This document shows positions 46,804 through 56,871 of a stretch of 64,000 nucleotides of DNA, in pieces (position 1 is the stretch's first letter; each line of letters starts with the position of its first letter). Origin of the DNA: Pseudomonas luteola NBRC 103146 (lineage in GTDB: Bacteria; Pseudomonadota; Gammaproteobacteria; Pseudomonadales; Pseudomonadaceae); NCBI RefSeq assembly GCF_002091675.1, contig NZ_BDAE01000011.1, forward strand, positions 62,001-126,000, written 5' to 3'. Made by a program: the position numbers and the translations under genes. The notes beneath the pieces are model-generated. The model was given only the letters and a program-made list of their open reading frames with translations, was not told the DNA's origin and did not search any database.

Positions 46804-48150
46804 TCAGCTCTCCAGCAATACGCCTAGATTTTGCCCGCTCTGCTCGAGCGACTCGCTTTCATTCAGTCCTTGGCGCAAGTACTGCTGCATCGCAGGGTAG
46901 CGCTTGATTGCCTGGTCAGTTTCAGGATCGCCGCCTGGTACATAGGCGCCTACACTGATCAAATCGCGGCTTTGCTGGAAGCGAGACCACAACTGTTTCA
47001 TACGCTGGGCATTACGCAAATGCTCAGGACTTACGACCTGCGGCATCACTCGGCTGATCGACGCTTCAATGTCAATGGCAGGGTAATGGCCTTCTTCCGC
47101 CAGACGGCGGGACAAAACAAAGTGACCATCCAGCACTCCTCGCGCCGCATCAGCGATCGGGTCCTGCTGATCATCACCCTCTGACAGTACAGTGTAGAAC
47201 GCCGTGATAGAACCACCGCCCTTTTCAGCATTACCCGCGCGCTCCACCAAGCTGGGCAGCTTGGCAAACACGGATGGCGGATAACCCTTTGTCGCTGGCG
47301 GCTCACCAATAGCCAGTGCGATTTCACGCTGAGCCTGCGCGTACCGGGTCAGAGAGTCCATCAGCAACAGAACGTTTTTACCCTTGTCACGAAAATACTC
47401 TGCAATACGTGTGCAATACATGGCTGCACGCAGACGCAGCAGAGGCGCATCATCCGCTGGCGAGGCAACAACGACGGAACGCTTGATGCCCTCCTCGCCC
47501 AGGATGTGCTCGATAAATTCCTTAACCTCACGACCCCGCTCACCGATCAGCCCGACAACGATGATGTCCGCCTTAGTAAAGCGGGTCATCATGCCGAGCA
47601 GCACGCTCTTACCAACACCAGTACCGGCAAACAGTCCAAGACGCTGACCGCGTCCTACCGTCAACAAACCATTGATACTGCGTACACCAACATCAAGCGG
47701 CTCATGAATAGGCTCGCGCTTGAGCGGGTTGATGGTAGGACCGTCGATCGGCACCCAATCCTCGGCGCGCATCCGCCCTTTGCCATCGAGGGCATTACCC
47801 AACCCATCGAGCACACGCCCTAACATCGACATTCCCATAGGCAGGCGTCCGGTATCAGGCAGAGGCACGACACGCGCCCCAGGAGCAATACCTGCCAGAC
47901 TGCCAATCGGCATCAAAAAGGTTCTATCACCTGAAAACCCCATGACCTCGGCTTCTACCTGAGCATGTTGGTAGGTACCGCCATTGATGACCCGGCAGCG
48001 ACTTCCGACTGCAGCACGCAAGCCTTCTGCCTCAAGCGTCAAACCCACCATGCGCAGCAGACGCCCTTCGATTACGGGCTCACCCGGGAGGCTTACCGCG
48101 TCAATATAACCACCCAGTCGACGTTGGAAACTCAGGCGATCAAGATGCAT
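46804..48150 (-). CDS. fliI: Flagellum-specific ATPase FliI
   Basis: 448 residues from the ATG at 48150 (MHLDRLSF), which has GGAGG nine bases upstream; the ATG at 48159 directly abuts that site. Walker A is AGTGVGKS (175-182) and Walker B is [18 protein letters not shown]; the F1-beta-like core is complete. It powers unfolding and delivery of export substrates. It overlaps fliH by 11 bases. Confidence 0.96.
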   Translation of the reverse strand: MHLDRLSFQRRLGGYIDAVSLPGEPVIEGRLLRMVGLTLEAEGLRAAVGSRCRVINGGTYQHAQVEAEVMGFSGDRTFLMPIGSLAGIAPGARVVPLPDTGRLPMGMSMLGRVLDGLGNALDGKGRMRAEDWVPIDGPTINPLKREPIHEPLDVGVRSINGLLTVGRGQRLGLFAGTGVGKSVLLGMMTRFTKADIIVVGLIGERGREVKEFIEHILGEEGIKRSVVVASPADDAPLLRLRAAMYCTRIAEYFRDKGKNVLLLMDSLTRYAQAQREIALAIGEPPATKGYPPSVFAKLPSLVERAGNAEKGGGSITAFYTVLSEGDDQQDPIADAARGVLDGHFVLSRRLAEEGHYPAIDIEASISRVMPQVVSPEHLRNAQRMKQLWSRFQQSRDLISVGAYVPGGDPETDQAIKRYPAMQQYLRQGLNESESLEQSGQNLGVLLES

Positions 48151-48922
48151 TAGCAGCATCCTCCAAAGGAATATGCAGGTCAGGGTCGGCAGGCTGTGTA
48201 GCCTGATGGCGTTGCTGTTCCATAATCTGCGTCAGTGCCTGAGCCAGTCGCGTTTCGATACTTGCATCGATTACGCTGTTCTCGCTTTCGATACGGCAAC
48301 CACCCGGCAGCAGATTTTCATCTTCCAGCAACTTCCAACGCTCATCGTGCCGATCACGCAGGGCCTTCACCAAATCGAAGTCCTGCGGGTTGAGATGAAT
48401 GCGGATATTCTCAGCCCCCATGGGCAGAAGCTTCAGCGCCTCACGCAGGATACGTTGCAGCTGCGTAGAATCGTCTTTTAACTCACGCTGGATCACTTGT
48501 TTGGTGACATGCTCAACCAGACGAACCAACGCCTGCTCCAGCTCGCGATCCTGCTGGGCGATTGGCTCGAGTAGCTGCTCCATAACGATTTCCAGACTTC
48601 GCAGCTTGGCTGTCAATGCTACTTCAGCCTCTTGCCGAGCTCTTACCTGCCCGGAGTGAAAACCATCGCGCTCACCGGCGGTGAAGCCTTCGTTATAAGC
48701 CTCTTGCCGAATAGCCTCCAGCTCTTCCAGCGTCAACGGCTTGACTTCCTCTACCGGAACGTCTTCAACGGTGACGGTTTCCTCTTCCGCTACTTCCGGC
48801 TCTGGATCAGGCTCAACGGCCACGTCTTCAACATGGTTGCTATCCAGATCAGGCAAAAGCCATCGCTCGAAGATACTGACTTCCTTCGCGCGAATCAGAT
48901 CGCTAGCGCCCTCTTTGTTCAT
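48140..48922 (-). CDS. fliH: Flagellar export regulator FliH
   Basis: 260 residues. The acidic middle ([19 protein letters not shown]) and the repeated glycine helix [17 protein letters not shown] are the FliH landmarks. The C-terminal domain ([38 protein letters not shown]) resembles the stator subunit of F-type ATPases. It holds FliI at the C-ring. It is preceded by its own sigma-54 promoter and an intrinsic terminator after fliG. Confidence 0.94.
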   Translation of the reverse strand: MNKEGASDLIRAKEVSIFERWLLPDLDSNHVEDVAVEPDPEPEVAEEETVTVEDVPVEEVKPLTLEELEAIRQEAYNEGFTAGERDGFHSGQVRARQEAEVALTAKLRSLEIVMEQLLEPIAQQDRELEQALVRLVEHVTKQVIQRELKDDSTQLQRILREALKLLPMGAENIRIHLNPQDFDLVKALRDRHDERWKLLEDENLLPGGCRIESENSVIDASIETRLAQALTQIMEQQRHQATQPADPDLHIPLEDAANAS

Positions 48923-48961
48923 GACTCACCTGACAGAAAAGCTACGGTATGCCAGGTAGGT

Positions 48962-48978
48962 AGCAAAGCTTGGGCCAA
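48962..48978 (-). promoter_or_regulatory. Sigma-54 promoter of fliHIJ
   Basis: On the minus strand TTGGCCCAAGCTTTGCT: GG and GC are ten bases apart, one departure from consensus, same form as the flhA and fliK sites. Predicted start near 48951, about 29 bases before fliH. It lies downstream of the terminator at 48985-49026. Confidence 0.85.
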
Positions 48979-48984
48979 CTCAGA

Positions 48985-49026
48985 ATAAAAAAAGCCCGAC
49001 CACTGCAAATATACAGTGACCGGGCT
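48985..49026 (-). terminator. Intrinsic terminator between fliG and fliH
   Basis: On the minus strand AGCCCGGTCACTG, loop TATATTTG, CAGTGGTCGGGCT followed by a run of seven T's in total. The 13-bp stem has two internal mismatches. It begins 19 bases after the fliG stop. Confidence 0.85.
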
Positions 49027-49044
49027 CGAAACCCACTTGGTGAT

Positions 49045-50058
49045 TTACACCATTTCTTCTCCGCCCTTGGCACCCAGGACGATCTCGCCAGCCTCAGCCA
49101 TACGGCGGGCCACTGCGATAACCTCTTTCTGCGCCCCCTCTACCTCGGAGATACGAACCGGGCCGCGGGACTCCAAATCATCACGCAGCAACTCGCCTGC
49201 ACGCTTGGACATGTTACGGAAGAACTTGTCCTTGATCCCGTCATCTGCGCCCTTGAGCGCCAGGACCAGGATATCGGACGAGACTTCACGCAGCAGCGCC
49301 TGAATACCACGATCATCCACATCGACCAGGTTGCCGAAGACAAACATAAGGTCTTCGATCTGAGCAGACAGCGCATCGTCCACTTCGCGGATAGCGTCCA
49401 TGAGCGGAGCCTCAACCGCGCTATCCAGGTAGTTCATGATGTCGGCTGCACGCTTCACGCCACCCAGCGTCGTACGGGCGGAGCTTGCACTACCCGAGAA
49501 CTGCTTCTCCAGAATCATATTCAATTCTTTCAGTGCTGCTGGCTGGACCGTATTCAGCGAAGACACCCGCAGGATAATGTCCAACCGAATCTTCTGATCA
49601 AAATGCGCCAGAACTTCGGCAGCCTGATCCGCATCCAGGTAAGCCACTACAATCGCCTGGATTTGTGGGTGCTCGTAACGGATGACATCCGCGACCGCAC
49701 GAGGCTCCATCCACTTGAGGCTATCCAGGCCACTCGTATTACCACCCAGCAGGATCCGGTCGATCAGACCGTTAGCCTTGTCTTCGCCCAGGGCCTGGGT
49801 CAGCATCTTGCGGATATAACCGTCAGTGCCTACACCCAGGCTGGTCTGCTCACCTACCACTTCGATAAAGTTGCCCAGTACATGCTCGGCCTGGTCACGA
49901 CTGATGTTACGCACTTGAGCCATCGCAGTACCGACGCGCTGTACTTCTTTCGGGCCCAGGTGACGCAGGATCTGGGCAGCGTCTGCCTCACCCAGGGAGA
50001 GCAGCAGAACAGCGGCTTTATCGACATTGCTCATGCTGTTGAATTCACTCGTCGGCAT
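49045..50058 (-). CDS. fliG: Flagellar motor switch protein FliG
   Basis: 337 residues. The N-terminal SNVDKAAVLLLSLGE, the middle domain with EHPQIQAIVVAYL (the EHPQ motif) and the C-terminal torque domain with charged residues (DLESRGPVRISEVEGAQKEV) are present. It transfers stator force to the rotor and binds FliF. The ATG at 50058 overlaps fliF by 14 bases; a start at 50034 (MSNVDK) is possible. Confidence 0.96.
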   Translation of the reverse strand: MPTSEFNSMSNVDKAAVLLLSLGEADAAQILRHLGPKEVQRVGTAMAQVRNISRDQAEHVLGNFIEVVGEQTSLGVGTDGYIRKMLTQALGEDKANGLIDRILLGGNTSGLDSLKWMEPRAVADVIRYEHPQIQAIVVAYLDADQAAEVLAHFDQKIRLDIILRVSSLNTVQPAALKELNMILEKQFSGSASSARTTLGGVKRAADIMNYLDSAVEAPLMDAIREVDDALSAQIEDLMFVFGNLVDVDDRGIQALLREVSSDILVLALKGADDGIKDKFFRNMSKRAGELLRDDLESRGPVRISEVEGAQKEVIAVARRMAEAGEIVLGAKGGEEMV

Positions 50059-51856
50059 TGATCCAGTCCCTCACAACTTGGGCAACCAGGCCCGGGTCTT
50101 CAGTCACCAATTGCTTGATGGCATTGAGTTGTACTTCGTAGTTTTCGCTAGGTCCAGGCAACATCAGTGCTGCAGGACTTGCCAGACTTACCTTGTCATC
50201 GGCCAGATCACCACCACTCAGGCCGCCCGCTCCACTACCCGCCAGATCTCCAGCACCACCCATACCATCAGCCAGTGCCAAGTCCTTGCTCTTGTTGGTA
50301 CCTGCCAGGTTGTTCAGAACAGGGCGCAGGACACCAAACACCAGGACCAGGATAAACAGCACACCCAGACCTTGCTTAACGACATCCCAGAACCAGGGCT
50401 GCGAGTAGAAGGGGATACTTTCCACATCATCAGCAGCGATCGGAGCAAAGGGAGCGTTGATCACGCTAACACTATCACCACGACTTGCATCGAAACCTAC
50501 CGCGTCTTGCACCAGGCGAGTAAAACGAGCCAGGTCATCTGCACTCCAGGGCGTATGACTTACCTGCCCTGTCGCTGCATCCAATTTCACTTGATCATCC
50601 AACACTACCGCTACAGAGAGACGACGTACTCGACCTTGCTGCTGGCGGGTGTAGCTGATACTGCGATCCAACTCATAATTACGTGTGCTTTGGTCACGCT
50701 TGTCTGTCGGATAAGGCACTGTCGCCGGCAGACCTGTCTTCGGATCAGTAATGAACTGATCATTAGGGTCACGAATCAGCTGACCCGGCGCTGTAAAGTT
50801 GGTACCCGCTGCCGCTGTTGCGTTCTCAGGTGCAGTGGCTGGCCCAGGCGGCTGGTTCGACAAGGCTCCCGGTACACCCTGCGGCCCACCGCCGGCAGTT
50901 TGACGCTGTTCGGTATTGATCTGCTCGCTGCGCAGTGCAGGCTGATCAGGGTTAAACTGCTCGGACGTTGACTCAACCGCATTGAAATCTACATCTGCCG
51001 ATACTTCTGCCTTGAAGCGACCGTTTCCTACGATTGGCTGCATCATGTTTTGCACACGTTGAGTCAATGTGCTTTCGATGCGGTTCGTATAATCCAGCTG
51101 CTTACCTGCAACACTGAACTCAGACTGGTTCAGCTGATCCGACAGGAGCTGTCCCTTCTGATCGACTACCGTTACCTGAGACTTCGTCAACTCTGGAACA
51201 CTGGTAGCAACCAGATTAACGATTGCCATTACTTGCCCAGTTTCCAAGGTACGGCCTGGATACAACTCGACCAGAACCGAAGCCGTCGGCTTACGCTCAT
51301 CCCGTACGAATACAGAACTCTTCGGAATCGCCAAATGAACACGTGCACTTTTAATGCCATTTAGGCTGGCAATCGTACGAGACAGTTCACCCTCAAGGCC
51401 GCGACGGTAATTTGCCGCTTCCATGAATTGGCTGGTTCCCAGAGGCTGCTCCTTGTCCAACAGCTCGAAACCAACGATACCGTCAGTAGGCGCTACGCCA
51501 GCGCTGGCCATTTTCAAGCGAGCACGGCCCAGATCGTCCGCCTTTACCAACAAGGCACCGGTATTAGGATCAACCTTGTAGTTGATATCGGCTGAAGTCA
51601 GCGCTTCAACTACCTGATTGGCATCCAGGCCTGACATACTGCCATACAAGGGGCGGTAATCAGGCTGCTGTGACCACAGCACTACTGCAAACCCTAAGGC
51701 AACGCTGGCAGCCAAGCCAACCATAAGGCCTACTTGACGCAAGATCGGCATTTCAGACAGGTTGTCTAGAAAGCCCAGGCCCGGAAAAGGCTTCTTGGAT
51801 GCGCCAGAGGCGTCTACCTTAGCGGGAACCTGATTATTGAGGGCGGTGTCGGCCAT
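50045..51856 (-). CDS. fliF: Flagellar MS-ring protein FliF
   Basis: 603 residues. Two membrane helices (about 38-60 and 475-495) flank the periplasmic ring-building domains (NYKVDPNTGALLVKADDLGRARLKMASAGV, REGELSRT-like GLEGELSRTIASLNGIKSARVHLAIP). The C-terminal FliG-binding tail ends QVVRDWINADE. It starts 11 bases after fliE. Confidence 0.97.
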   Translation of the reverse strand: MADTALNNQVPAKVDASGASKKPFPGLGFLDNLSEMPILRQVGLMVGLAASVALGFAVVLWSQQPDYRPLYGSMSGLDANQVVEALTSADINYKVDPNTGALLVKADDLGRARLKMASAGVAPTDGIVGFELLDKEQPLGTSQFMEAANYRRGLEGELSRTIASLNGIKSARVHLAIPKSSVFVRDERKPTASVLVELYPGRTLETGQVMAIVNLVATSVPELTKSQVTVVDQKGQLLSDQLNQSEFSVAGKQLDYTNRIESTLTQRVQNMMQPIVGNGRFKAEVSADVDFNAVESTSEQFNPDQPALRSEQINTEQRQTAGGGPQGVPGALSNQPPGPATAPENATAAAGTNFTAPGQLIRDPNDQFITDPKTGLPATVPYPTDKRDQSTRNYELDRSISYTRQQQGRVRRLSVAVVLDDQVKLDAATGQVSHTPWSADDLARFTRLVQDAVGFDASRGDSVSVINAPFAPIAADDVESIPFYSQPWFWDVVKQGLGVLFILVLVFGVLRPVLNNLAGTNKSKDLALADGMGGAGDLAGSGAGGLSGGDLADDKVSLASPAALMLPGPSENYEVQLNAIKQLVTEDPGLVAQVVRDWINADE

Positions 51857-51867
51857 TCAATCTATCC

Positions 51868-52206
51868 TCAGATAGGCATCTGCATAATGTCTTGGTAGGC
51901 CTGGACCATCTTGTTACGGACTTGGGTCATGGCCTGGAAGGAAACGCTAGCTTTCTGCGAGGCAATCATGACTTCCGTCAGATCAACGCCGCCTTGACCA
52001 AGCTCGAACGCTGTGGCCATCTCATTGGAAACCTTTTGCGTCTCGTTGACTTTACGGACAGCCTGTCCAAGTAAATCCGGAAAGCTGGGAACATTTGCAG
52101 CACCCTCAACACCGACAGGGCTCGCAACGGGCTTTCGCGCCATTGCCTCTGTCTGCATGGAGCGCATCTCCAGCATTAAACGATTGAACTCAACACCTTG
52201 AACCAT
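51868..52206 (-). CDS. fliE: Flagellar hook-basal body protein FliE
   Basis: 112 residues from the ATG at 52206 ([18 protein letters not shown]), which has GGAGG seven bases upstream; the TTG at 52218 is inside that site. The C-terminal helices ([54 protein letters not shown] in total) are those of FliE, the adapter between MS-ring and rod. A sigma-54 promoter lies about 60 bases upstream. Confidence 0.96.
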   Translation of the reverse strand: MVQGVEFNRLMLEMRSMQTEAMARKPVASPVGVEGAANVPSFPDLLGQAVRKVNETQKVSNEMATAFELGQGGVDLTEVMIASQKASVSFQAMTQVRNKMVQAYQDIMQMPI

Positions 52207-52537
52207 TTCACCCTCCAACCAGCGCGGATTTTTGACGCCGCGCTTTTAGCTATACCTTGATGTAGCAATGGCGATGCCAAGTTTTGTCTGTCAGCTGAAA
52301 TTGGCTAACTGAACCGGCTTGGCGCCAGGTTTCAATCACTATCAAGGTCAGAGCAATTAACAGGCCAGAAAGGGGTTTGGGCGAAAGCAGCCTAGCGTTG
52401 AACTAAGTAAGGCTAGGCGCTTAAGCGAAGAAAATGGTTTAGATACCTTGGGGAAACGCAATCAGTAAAATTTGGCTCAACAACTACCGTGTGCCAAAAG
52501 AATAACTCTGGCTAGTTGGCTACCAGCACCGCTTTTG
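52207..52537. other. Intergenic region upstream of fliE
   Basis: 331 bases between fliE and the comEA-like stop. It holds the fliE sigma-54 promoter (52264-52280) and otherwise nothing recognisable. The fleSR and fleQ regulator genes that stand upstream of fliE in P. aeruginosa are not here. Confidence 0.7.
52264..52280 (-). promoter_or_regulatory. Sigma-54 promoter of fliEFG
   Basis: On the minus strand TTGGCATCGCCATTGCT: GG and GC are ten bases apart, matching TGGCAC-N5-TTGCT except for one base. Predicted start near 52253, about 47 bases before the fliE ATG. Confidence 0.85.
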
Positions 52538-52906
52538 TCAATTGATTGTCAGGACGTCAGAATTCTTTTCCAGGATTGCAGGGCCGATGCCCTTAACTTC
52601 TATCAACTCGTCAATCGCCTGAAACGGGCCATGCGCATTCCGATAATCAACAATCGCTTTTGCTTTGGCAGCTCCAACACCTTTAAGTCTTTTGTCCAGC
52701 GTAGCGGCATCTGCCGTGTTGATATTGACCTTACTGGAAGAAACAGGTCCAGAGGATCTGGACACCTCTGTAGGGGTCCGCGCGATAGGTACAGGTTTGG
52801 GTAACTGATAATGCAGCGGATCACCGTACGTCTCAGCATAGGCAACAGAAGTGAGCGTAAAATGAGTAAAACAGACGGCAATACGAAATAATAGAAGTGC
52901 GCGCAT
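52538..52906 (-). CDS. ComEA-like helix-hairpin-helix DNA-binding protein
   Basis: 122 residues from the ATG at 52906 (MRALLLFRIAVCFTHF), with AAGGAT upstream; a frame to 52945 is longer but lacks this. A signal sequence (about 1-24, ending AYAET) is followed by a linker and two helix-hairpin-helix motifs (VNINTADAATLDKRLKGVGAAKAKAIVDYR and IDELIEVKGIGPAIL). In Pseudomonas this gene normally stands right after wbpM; here the rml genes separate them. Its role in DNA uptake is plausible but unproven. Confidence 0.88.
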   Translation of the reverse strand: MRALLLFRIAVCFTHFTLTSVAYAETYGDPLHYQLPKPVPIARTPTEVSRSSGPVSSSKVNINTADAATLDKRLKGVGAAKAKAIVDYRNAHGPFQAIDELIEVKGIGPAILEKNSDVLTIN

Positions 52907-53060
52907 AAATAGACATCCTTTTCCAAGCGCATAATTGACGTTCAACTACAGGAGAGTTTGAGCCTGTATCCTTGGCCTCACTCGAAATTAAATGCATATG
53001 CTACCAACCACTCACGCCTTATCAGAAAGGCCAACTACTGGCAGCATCACATTATTAACG

Positions 53061-53990
53061 TTACGCACTTACCTGATTGGGTGCATTCTTTGCGTGAGCA
53101 GCGGTTGCAGCTATTAATGCATCAAGGGAGTCATTAACCCCTGTCTTCCAATCGCTCGGGTCAACACCAAACCGTTTCTTGAGTAGCGTGCTGTCCAGTA
53201 CCGAATAGGAGGGACGACGCGCTGGTGTAGGAAAGTCAGCAGTCGTAATCCCGTTTACCTTGGGAAGCTTATTGATAATTCCCTTCTCAAGCGCAACATC
53301 AAGAATATACCGCGCGAACCCACACCAGGTAACAGCATCGCTGCCCCCATAGTGATAGAGACCAAATAACTGGGAGTCATCAATAGTAGCGATACGATGA
53401 GCCACCAACAGTAAAGCATCGGCAATATGCCCTGCGTAAGTGGGCGTCCCTTGCTGGTCGTCCACCACCTGTAGCTTGTCTCGCTCCGAGGCCAGGCGGA
53501 GCATGGTTTTCATGAAGTTATTTCCATGCTCGCTAAACACCCAAGCCGTTCTCATGATGACATGATTCGGACAGGCATCCTGAATACGGTACTCACCTTC
53601 CAACTTGGTCGCCCCATATACACCTGACGGCCCCACGGGGTCATAAGGTGTATATGGAACAGAAGCATCACCCGAAAATACATAGTCGGTAGAAATATGT
53701 AATATCGAACAGCCGTGCTCATGGCAAAGCTTGGCTAACGTAGCAGGACCCTTGATATTAGCGCGTGCCGCTACATCAGGCTCCATTTCCGCCTTGTCCA
53801 CTGAGGTATAGGCTGCAGCGTTTATCAGCACAGATGGCTTGAAACGCTGCAGGTGCTCGGCCACAGAGCGCTCATCTGCAATGTCCAGCGTGGCACGACC
53901 ATGCGCTTCCCACGCCAAGTCACTGCGCTTCAAGCGATCAATCAGGCATTGTCCTACCTGACCATTTCCCCCTGCGACCATGACTCTCAT
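53061..53990 (-). CDS. rmlD: dTDP-4-dehydrorhamnose reductase
   Basis: 309 residues. The NAD(P) site is VAGGNGQVGQCL, the catalytic YxxxK is in GVYGATKLEGE, and HISTDYVFSG is the RmlD signature. It makes dTDP-L-rhamnose in the final step. It overlaps rmlC by 4 bases (ATGA) and ends the rmlBACD group. Confidence 0.95.
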   Translation of the reverse strand: MRVMVAGGNGQVGQCLIDRLKRSDLAWEAHGRATLDIADERSVAEHLQRFKPSVLINAAAYTSVDKAEMEPDVAARANIKGPATLAKLCHEHGCSILHISTDYVFSGDASVPYTPYDPVGPSGVYGATKLEGEYRIQDACPNHVIMRTAWVFSEHGNNFMKTMLRLASERDKLQVVDDQQGTPTYAGHIADALLLVAHRIATIDDSQLFGLYHYGGSDAVTWCGFARYILDVALEKGIINKLPKVNGITTADFPTPARRPSYSVLDSTLLKKRFGVDPSDWKTGVNDSLDALIAATAAHAKNAPNQVSA

Positions 53991-54526
53991 TTATAAAGCT
54001 CCACCAAGCGTAGGCCTTGAGCATCCTTGGCTGACAACTGAGGATCAGAGATCTTCCAGTCAATACCCAGATCAGGATCATTCCAGATCAAGCATCCCTC
54101 GGCGGAAGGATCATAATAGTCAGTACATTTGTATTCAAAATCCGCTGTCTCAGAAAGTACAACGAAACCATGAGCAAGCCCTGGCGGGATCCAAAGCTGC
54201 CGCTTGTTGTCCTCAGAAAGGATTTCCGCAACCCAGCGACCAAACGTAGGCGAGTCTTGACGGATATCAACAGCCACATCCAACACTTCGCCCTTTACGC
54301 AACGAACGAGCTTGCCTTGCGGACGGCTGCGCTGAAAATGCAGGCCACGTAATACACCTCTCGTTGAGCGTGAATGATTGTCCTGCACAAAAGGCAATGT
54401 TATGCCAGCCAGCTCTGCATAGCGATCGGCTTGAAACGTTTCTAGAAAGAATCCCCGCGAGTCGCCAAAGACTCGCGGTTGAATGATCTTTACGTCTGCA
54501 ATGATCGTATCGATCACTTCCATCAT
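53987..54526 (-). CDS. rmlC: dTDP-4-dehydrorhamnose 3,5-epimerase
   Basis: 179 residues from the ATG at 54526, which overlaps the rmlA stop as ATGA. Cupin fold motifs are [30 protein letters not shown] (active-site His) and [14 protein letters not shown]; the catalytic Tyr region YKCTDYYDP is present. It epimerises dTDP-4-keto-6-deoxyglucose. Confidence 0.95.
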   Translation of the reverse strand: MMEVIDTIIADVKIIQPRVFGDSRGFFLETFQADRYAELAGITLPFVQDNHSRSTRGVLRGLHFQRSRPQGKLVRCVKGEVLDVAVDIRQDSPTFGRWVAEILSEDNKRQLWIPPGLAHGFVVLSETADFEYKCTDYYDPSAEGCLIWNDPDLGIDWKISDPQLSAKDAQGLRLVELYK

Positions 54527-55404
54527 CGATCTCCTGCAATCAAGCGGGCCAGATATTGACCATAGCCTGTCTTGCTCAAGGCCTCGGCCTGCAGTGCTAC
54601 CTGCTCGCGAGTAACCCACCCCTTCTGAAAGGCAATCTCTTCAAGGCAAGCAACCTTGAGACCCTGACGCTTTTCAATGGTCTGGACAAAATGCCCAGCC
54701 TCTAGCAACGCATCATGAGTCCCGGTATCAAGCCAAGCGAAGCCGCGGCCAAGAACGGAAACATTCAGATCGCCGCGACGCAAATACTCATTATTGACAT
54801 CGGTAATTTCAAGCTCACCGCGCGGTGACGGCTTGATATTGGCTGCAATCTCAAGTACGTCGTTATCGTAGAAGTAAAGACCAGTCACTGCATAGTTGGA
54901 CTTAGGCTTTTTAGGCTTCTCTTCGATGCTGATGGCTTTGCCATTTTCATCGAATTCAACGACACCGAAACGCTCTGGATCAGCAGTGTAATAACCAAAT
55001 ACCGTTGCGCCTTGTTCACGGGACGCAGCGTTTATAAGCGTTTCGCTGAAATGCTGACCATAAAATATGTTGTCACCCAGAACAAGACAGACATTATCCT
55101 GACCAACAAACTCGGATCCAATTATAAACGCCTGAGCTAGTCCATCGGGACTTGGCTGCTCCGCATAACTAAGTTCGATACCATATTGACTACCATCACC
55201 CAGCATGCGCTTGAAACCTGGCAAGTCTGTCGGTGTAGAAATTATGAGAATCTCCCGAATACCGGCCAGCATTAACACCGACAAAGGATAATAAATCATC
55301 GGCTTATCATAGACAGGCAGTGACTGCTTCGAAACACCTAGTGTGATGGGGTGCAAACGGGTTCCAGAACCGCCCGCCAACAATATCCCTTTATACTTTT
55401 TCAT
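54523..55404 (-). CDS. rmlA: Glucose-1-phosphate thymidylyltransferase
   Basis: 293 residues. The nucleotidyltransferase signature [14 protein letters not shown] and the [11 protein letters not shown] and VGQDN segments are those of RmlA. It makes dTDP-glucose, the entry step to dTDP-rhamnose, and is usually feedback-inhibited by the end product. It lies 62 bases downstream of rmlB and is coupled to rmlC. Confidence 0.96.
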   Translation of the reverse strand: MKKYKGILLAGGSGTRLHPITLGVSKQSLPVYDKPMIYYPLSVLMLAGIREILIISTPTDLPGFKRMLGDGSQYGIELSYAEQPSPDGLAQAFIIGSEFVGQDNVCLVLGDNIFYGQHFSETLINAASREQGATVFGYYTADPERFGVVEFDENGKAISIEEKPKKPKSNYAVTGLYFYDNDVLEIAANIKPSPRGELEITDVNNEYLRRGDLNVSVLGRGFAWLDTGTHDALLEAGHFVQTIEKRQGLKVACLEEIAFQKGWVTREQVALQAEALSKTGYGQYLARLIAGDR

Positions 55405-55466
55405 TACGCGTCCCTCTCAATCGATATAGGCTTAAGGATCTAAATACAAATAACCCTGGCTGAAAA

Positions 55467-56531
55467 TTAAACAGCTTCACCCAATCGCTCGAGACGGTAA
55501 GCACCAGAAAGAACGCGCTGCCACCAGGAACGGTTGTTGAGGTACCACTGAACAGTCTTACGAAGCCCTGTTTCAAAGCTTTCCTGCGGAACCCAACCAA
55601 GCTCCGACTCAATTTTGCTGGCATCAATCGCATAGCGTAGGTCATGGCCTGGGCGGTCTTTCACAAAAGTAATCAAGTCGCGGTAGGCTGTGATACCAGC
55701 TGGCTTTTCAGGTGCCAACTCTTCGAGCAAATCACAAATAGCTTCTACCACTTCCAGGTTACGCTTTTCGTTATGTCCGCCAATATTATAGGTCTCACCT
55801 ATAACACCCTTGGTTACAACGGTGTAGAGCGCACGGGCATGGTCTTCAACGAATAGCCAATCGCGGATCTGCGAGCCGTCACCATATACGGGTAACTGCT
55901 TGCCATGCATGGCGTTCAGAATAACGTGAGGAATCAATTTTTCCGGGAAGTGGAACGGTCCGTAGTTATTTGAACAATTAGTGATCAGCACCGGCAATCC
56001 ATAGGTGCGCCCCCATGCGCGTACCAGATGATCGCTGCCCGCCTTGCTGGCTGAATAGGGAGAGCTTGGCGCATAAGGTGTCGTTTCGGTAAACAAGTCG
56101 TCCGTGCCATGCAGATCCCCGAACACCTCATCTGTGGAAATATGATGGAAGCGGAACGCTTCTTTCCGGTCGGCATTGAGTCCAGACCAATAGGCACGAG
56201 CCACTTCTAGAATAGTTCCGGTCCCCAAAACGTTGGTCCGAATGAACTCAGCCGGCCCCTCGATAGAGCGATCCACATGTGACTCGGCAGCAAGGTGCAT
56301 CACCGCATCGGGCTGAAATGAATCGAAGACAGTTTTTAGGGCAGGTGCATCGCAGATGTCGACCTGATGAAACTCATACCGATCAGATGACGCGACCTCA
56401 TTTAGCGACTCAAGGTTGCCTGCGTAAGTCAGTTTGTCGACGTTTGCCACATGGCAATTCGTCTCGTTGATCAAAAAACGGACCACTGCAGAACCAATGA
56501 AACCCGCACCACCAGTTACCAGCACTTTCAT
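55467..56531 (-). CDS. rmlB: dTDP-glucose 4,6-dehydratase
   Basis: 354 residues. The NAD site is [15 protein letters not shown], with [15 protein letters not shown], the catalytic STDEVFGDL and [10 protein letters not shown] (YxxxK), as in RmlB. It is the first gene of the rml group. The 340 bases upstream hold no gene and probably its promoter. Confidence 0.96.
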   Translation of the reverse strand: MKVLVTGGAGFIGSAVVRFLINETNCHVANVDKLTYAGNLESLNEVASSDRYEFHQVDICDAPALKTVFDSFQPDAVMHLAAESHVDRSIEGPAEFIRTNVLGTGTILEVARAYWSGLNADRKEAFRFHHISTDEVFGDLHGTDDLFTETTPYAPSSPYSASKAGSDHLVRAWGRTYGLPVLITNCSNNYGPFHFPEKLIPHVILNAMHGKQLPVYGDGSQIRDWLFVEDHARALYTVVTKGVIGETYNIGGHNEKRNLEVVEAICDLLEELAPEKPAGITAYRDLITFVKDRPGHDLRYAIDASKIESELGWVPQESFETGLRKTVQWYLNNRSWWQRVLSGAYRLERLGEAV

Positions 56532-56871
56532 CCTGAACCTGCCTTTTTAAACGCCTGCGCCAGTTAGCAAAACGCGCAAGGCACAGCTAAAAAATCATAA
56601 ATTCCTGTTAAGCAGCCAATACAGCTCAACAGGCGTCTCGTTCCCTAGATTTAGAACGCAAGCCCTAAGGCTGATGAATAGCACCACCCGCCATCAAGAC
56701 CTGACTTAAACAGCTTTGACTTAGAAAAGTTTCCACGAAGAAAGAAAAACTTAACTCAATGTGCTCATCATCAAAAATTTCTCTGAAAGATTCTTAATTG
56801 CATCTATGCTGATCTATATTCTACTTTACGTGCTTAATAAAGGCGAAAGGATGGTTAACACGAGCTACTTA
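56532..56871. other. AT-rich spacer between wbpM-like gene and rmlB
   Basis: 340 bases, clearly more AT-rich than flanking genes. One hairpin (56604-56633) is the only structure picked out. No gene or convincing -35/-10 pair is claimed. Confidence 0.6.
56604..56633 (-). terminator. Hairpin with T-rich tail, possible terminator or rml leader element
   Basis: On the minus strand CCTGTTGAGC, 10-base loop, GCTTAACAGG (9 of 10 paired), followed by AATTTATGATTTTTT. It is 239 bases past the wbpM-like stop and 73 bases before rmlB. Confidence 0.4.
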
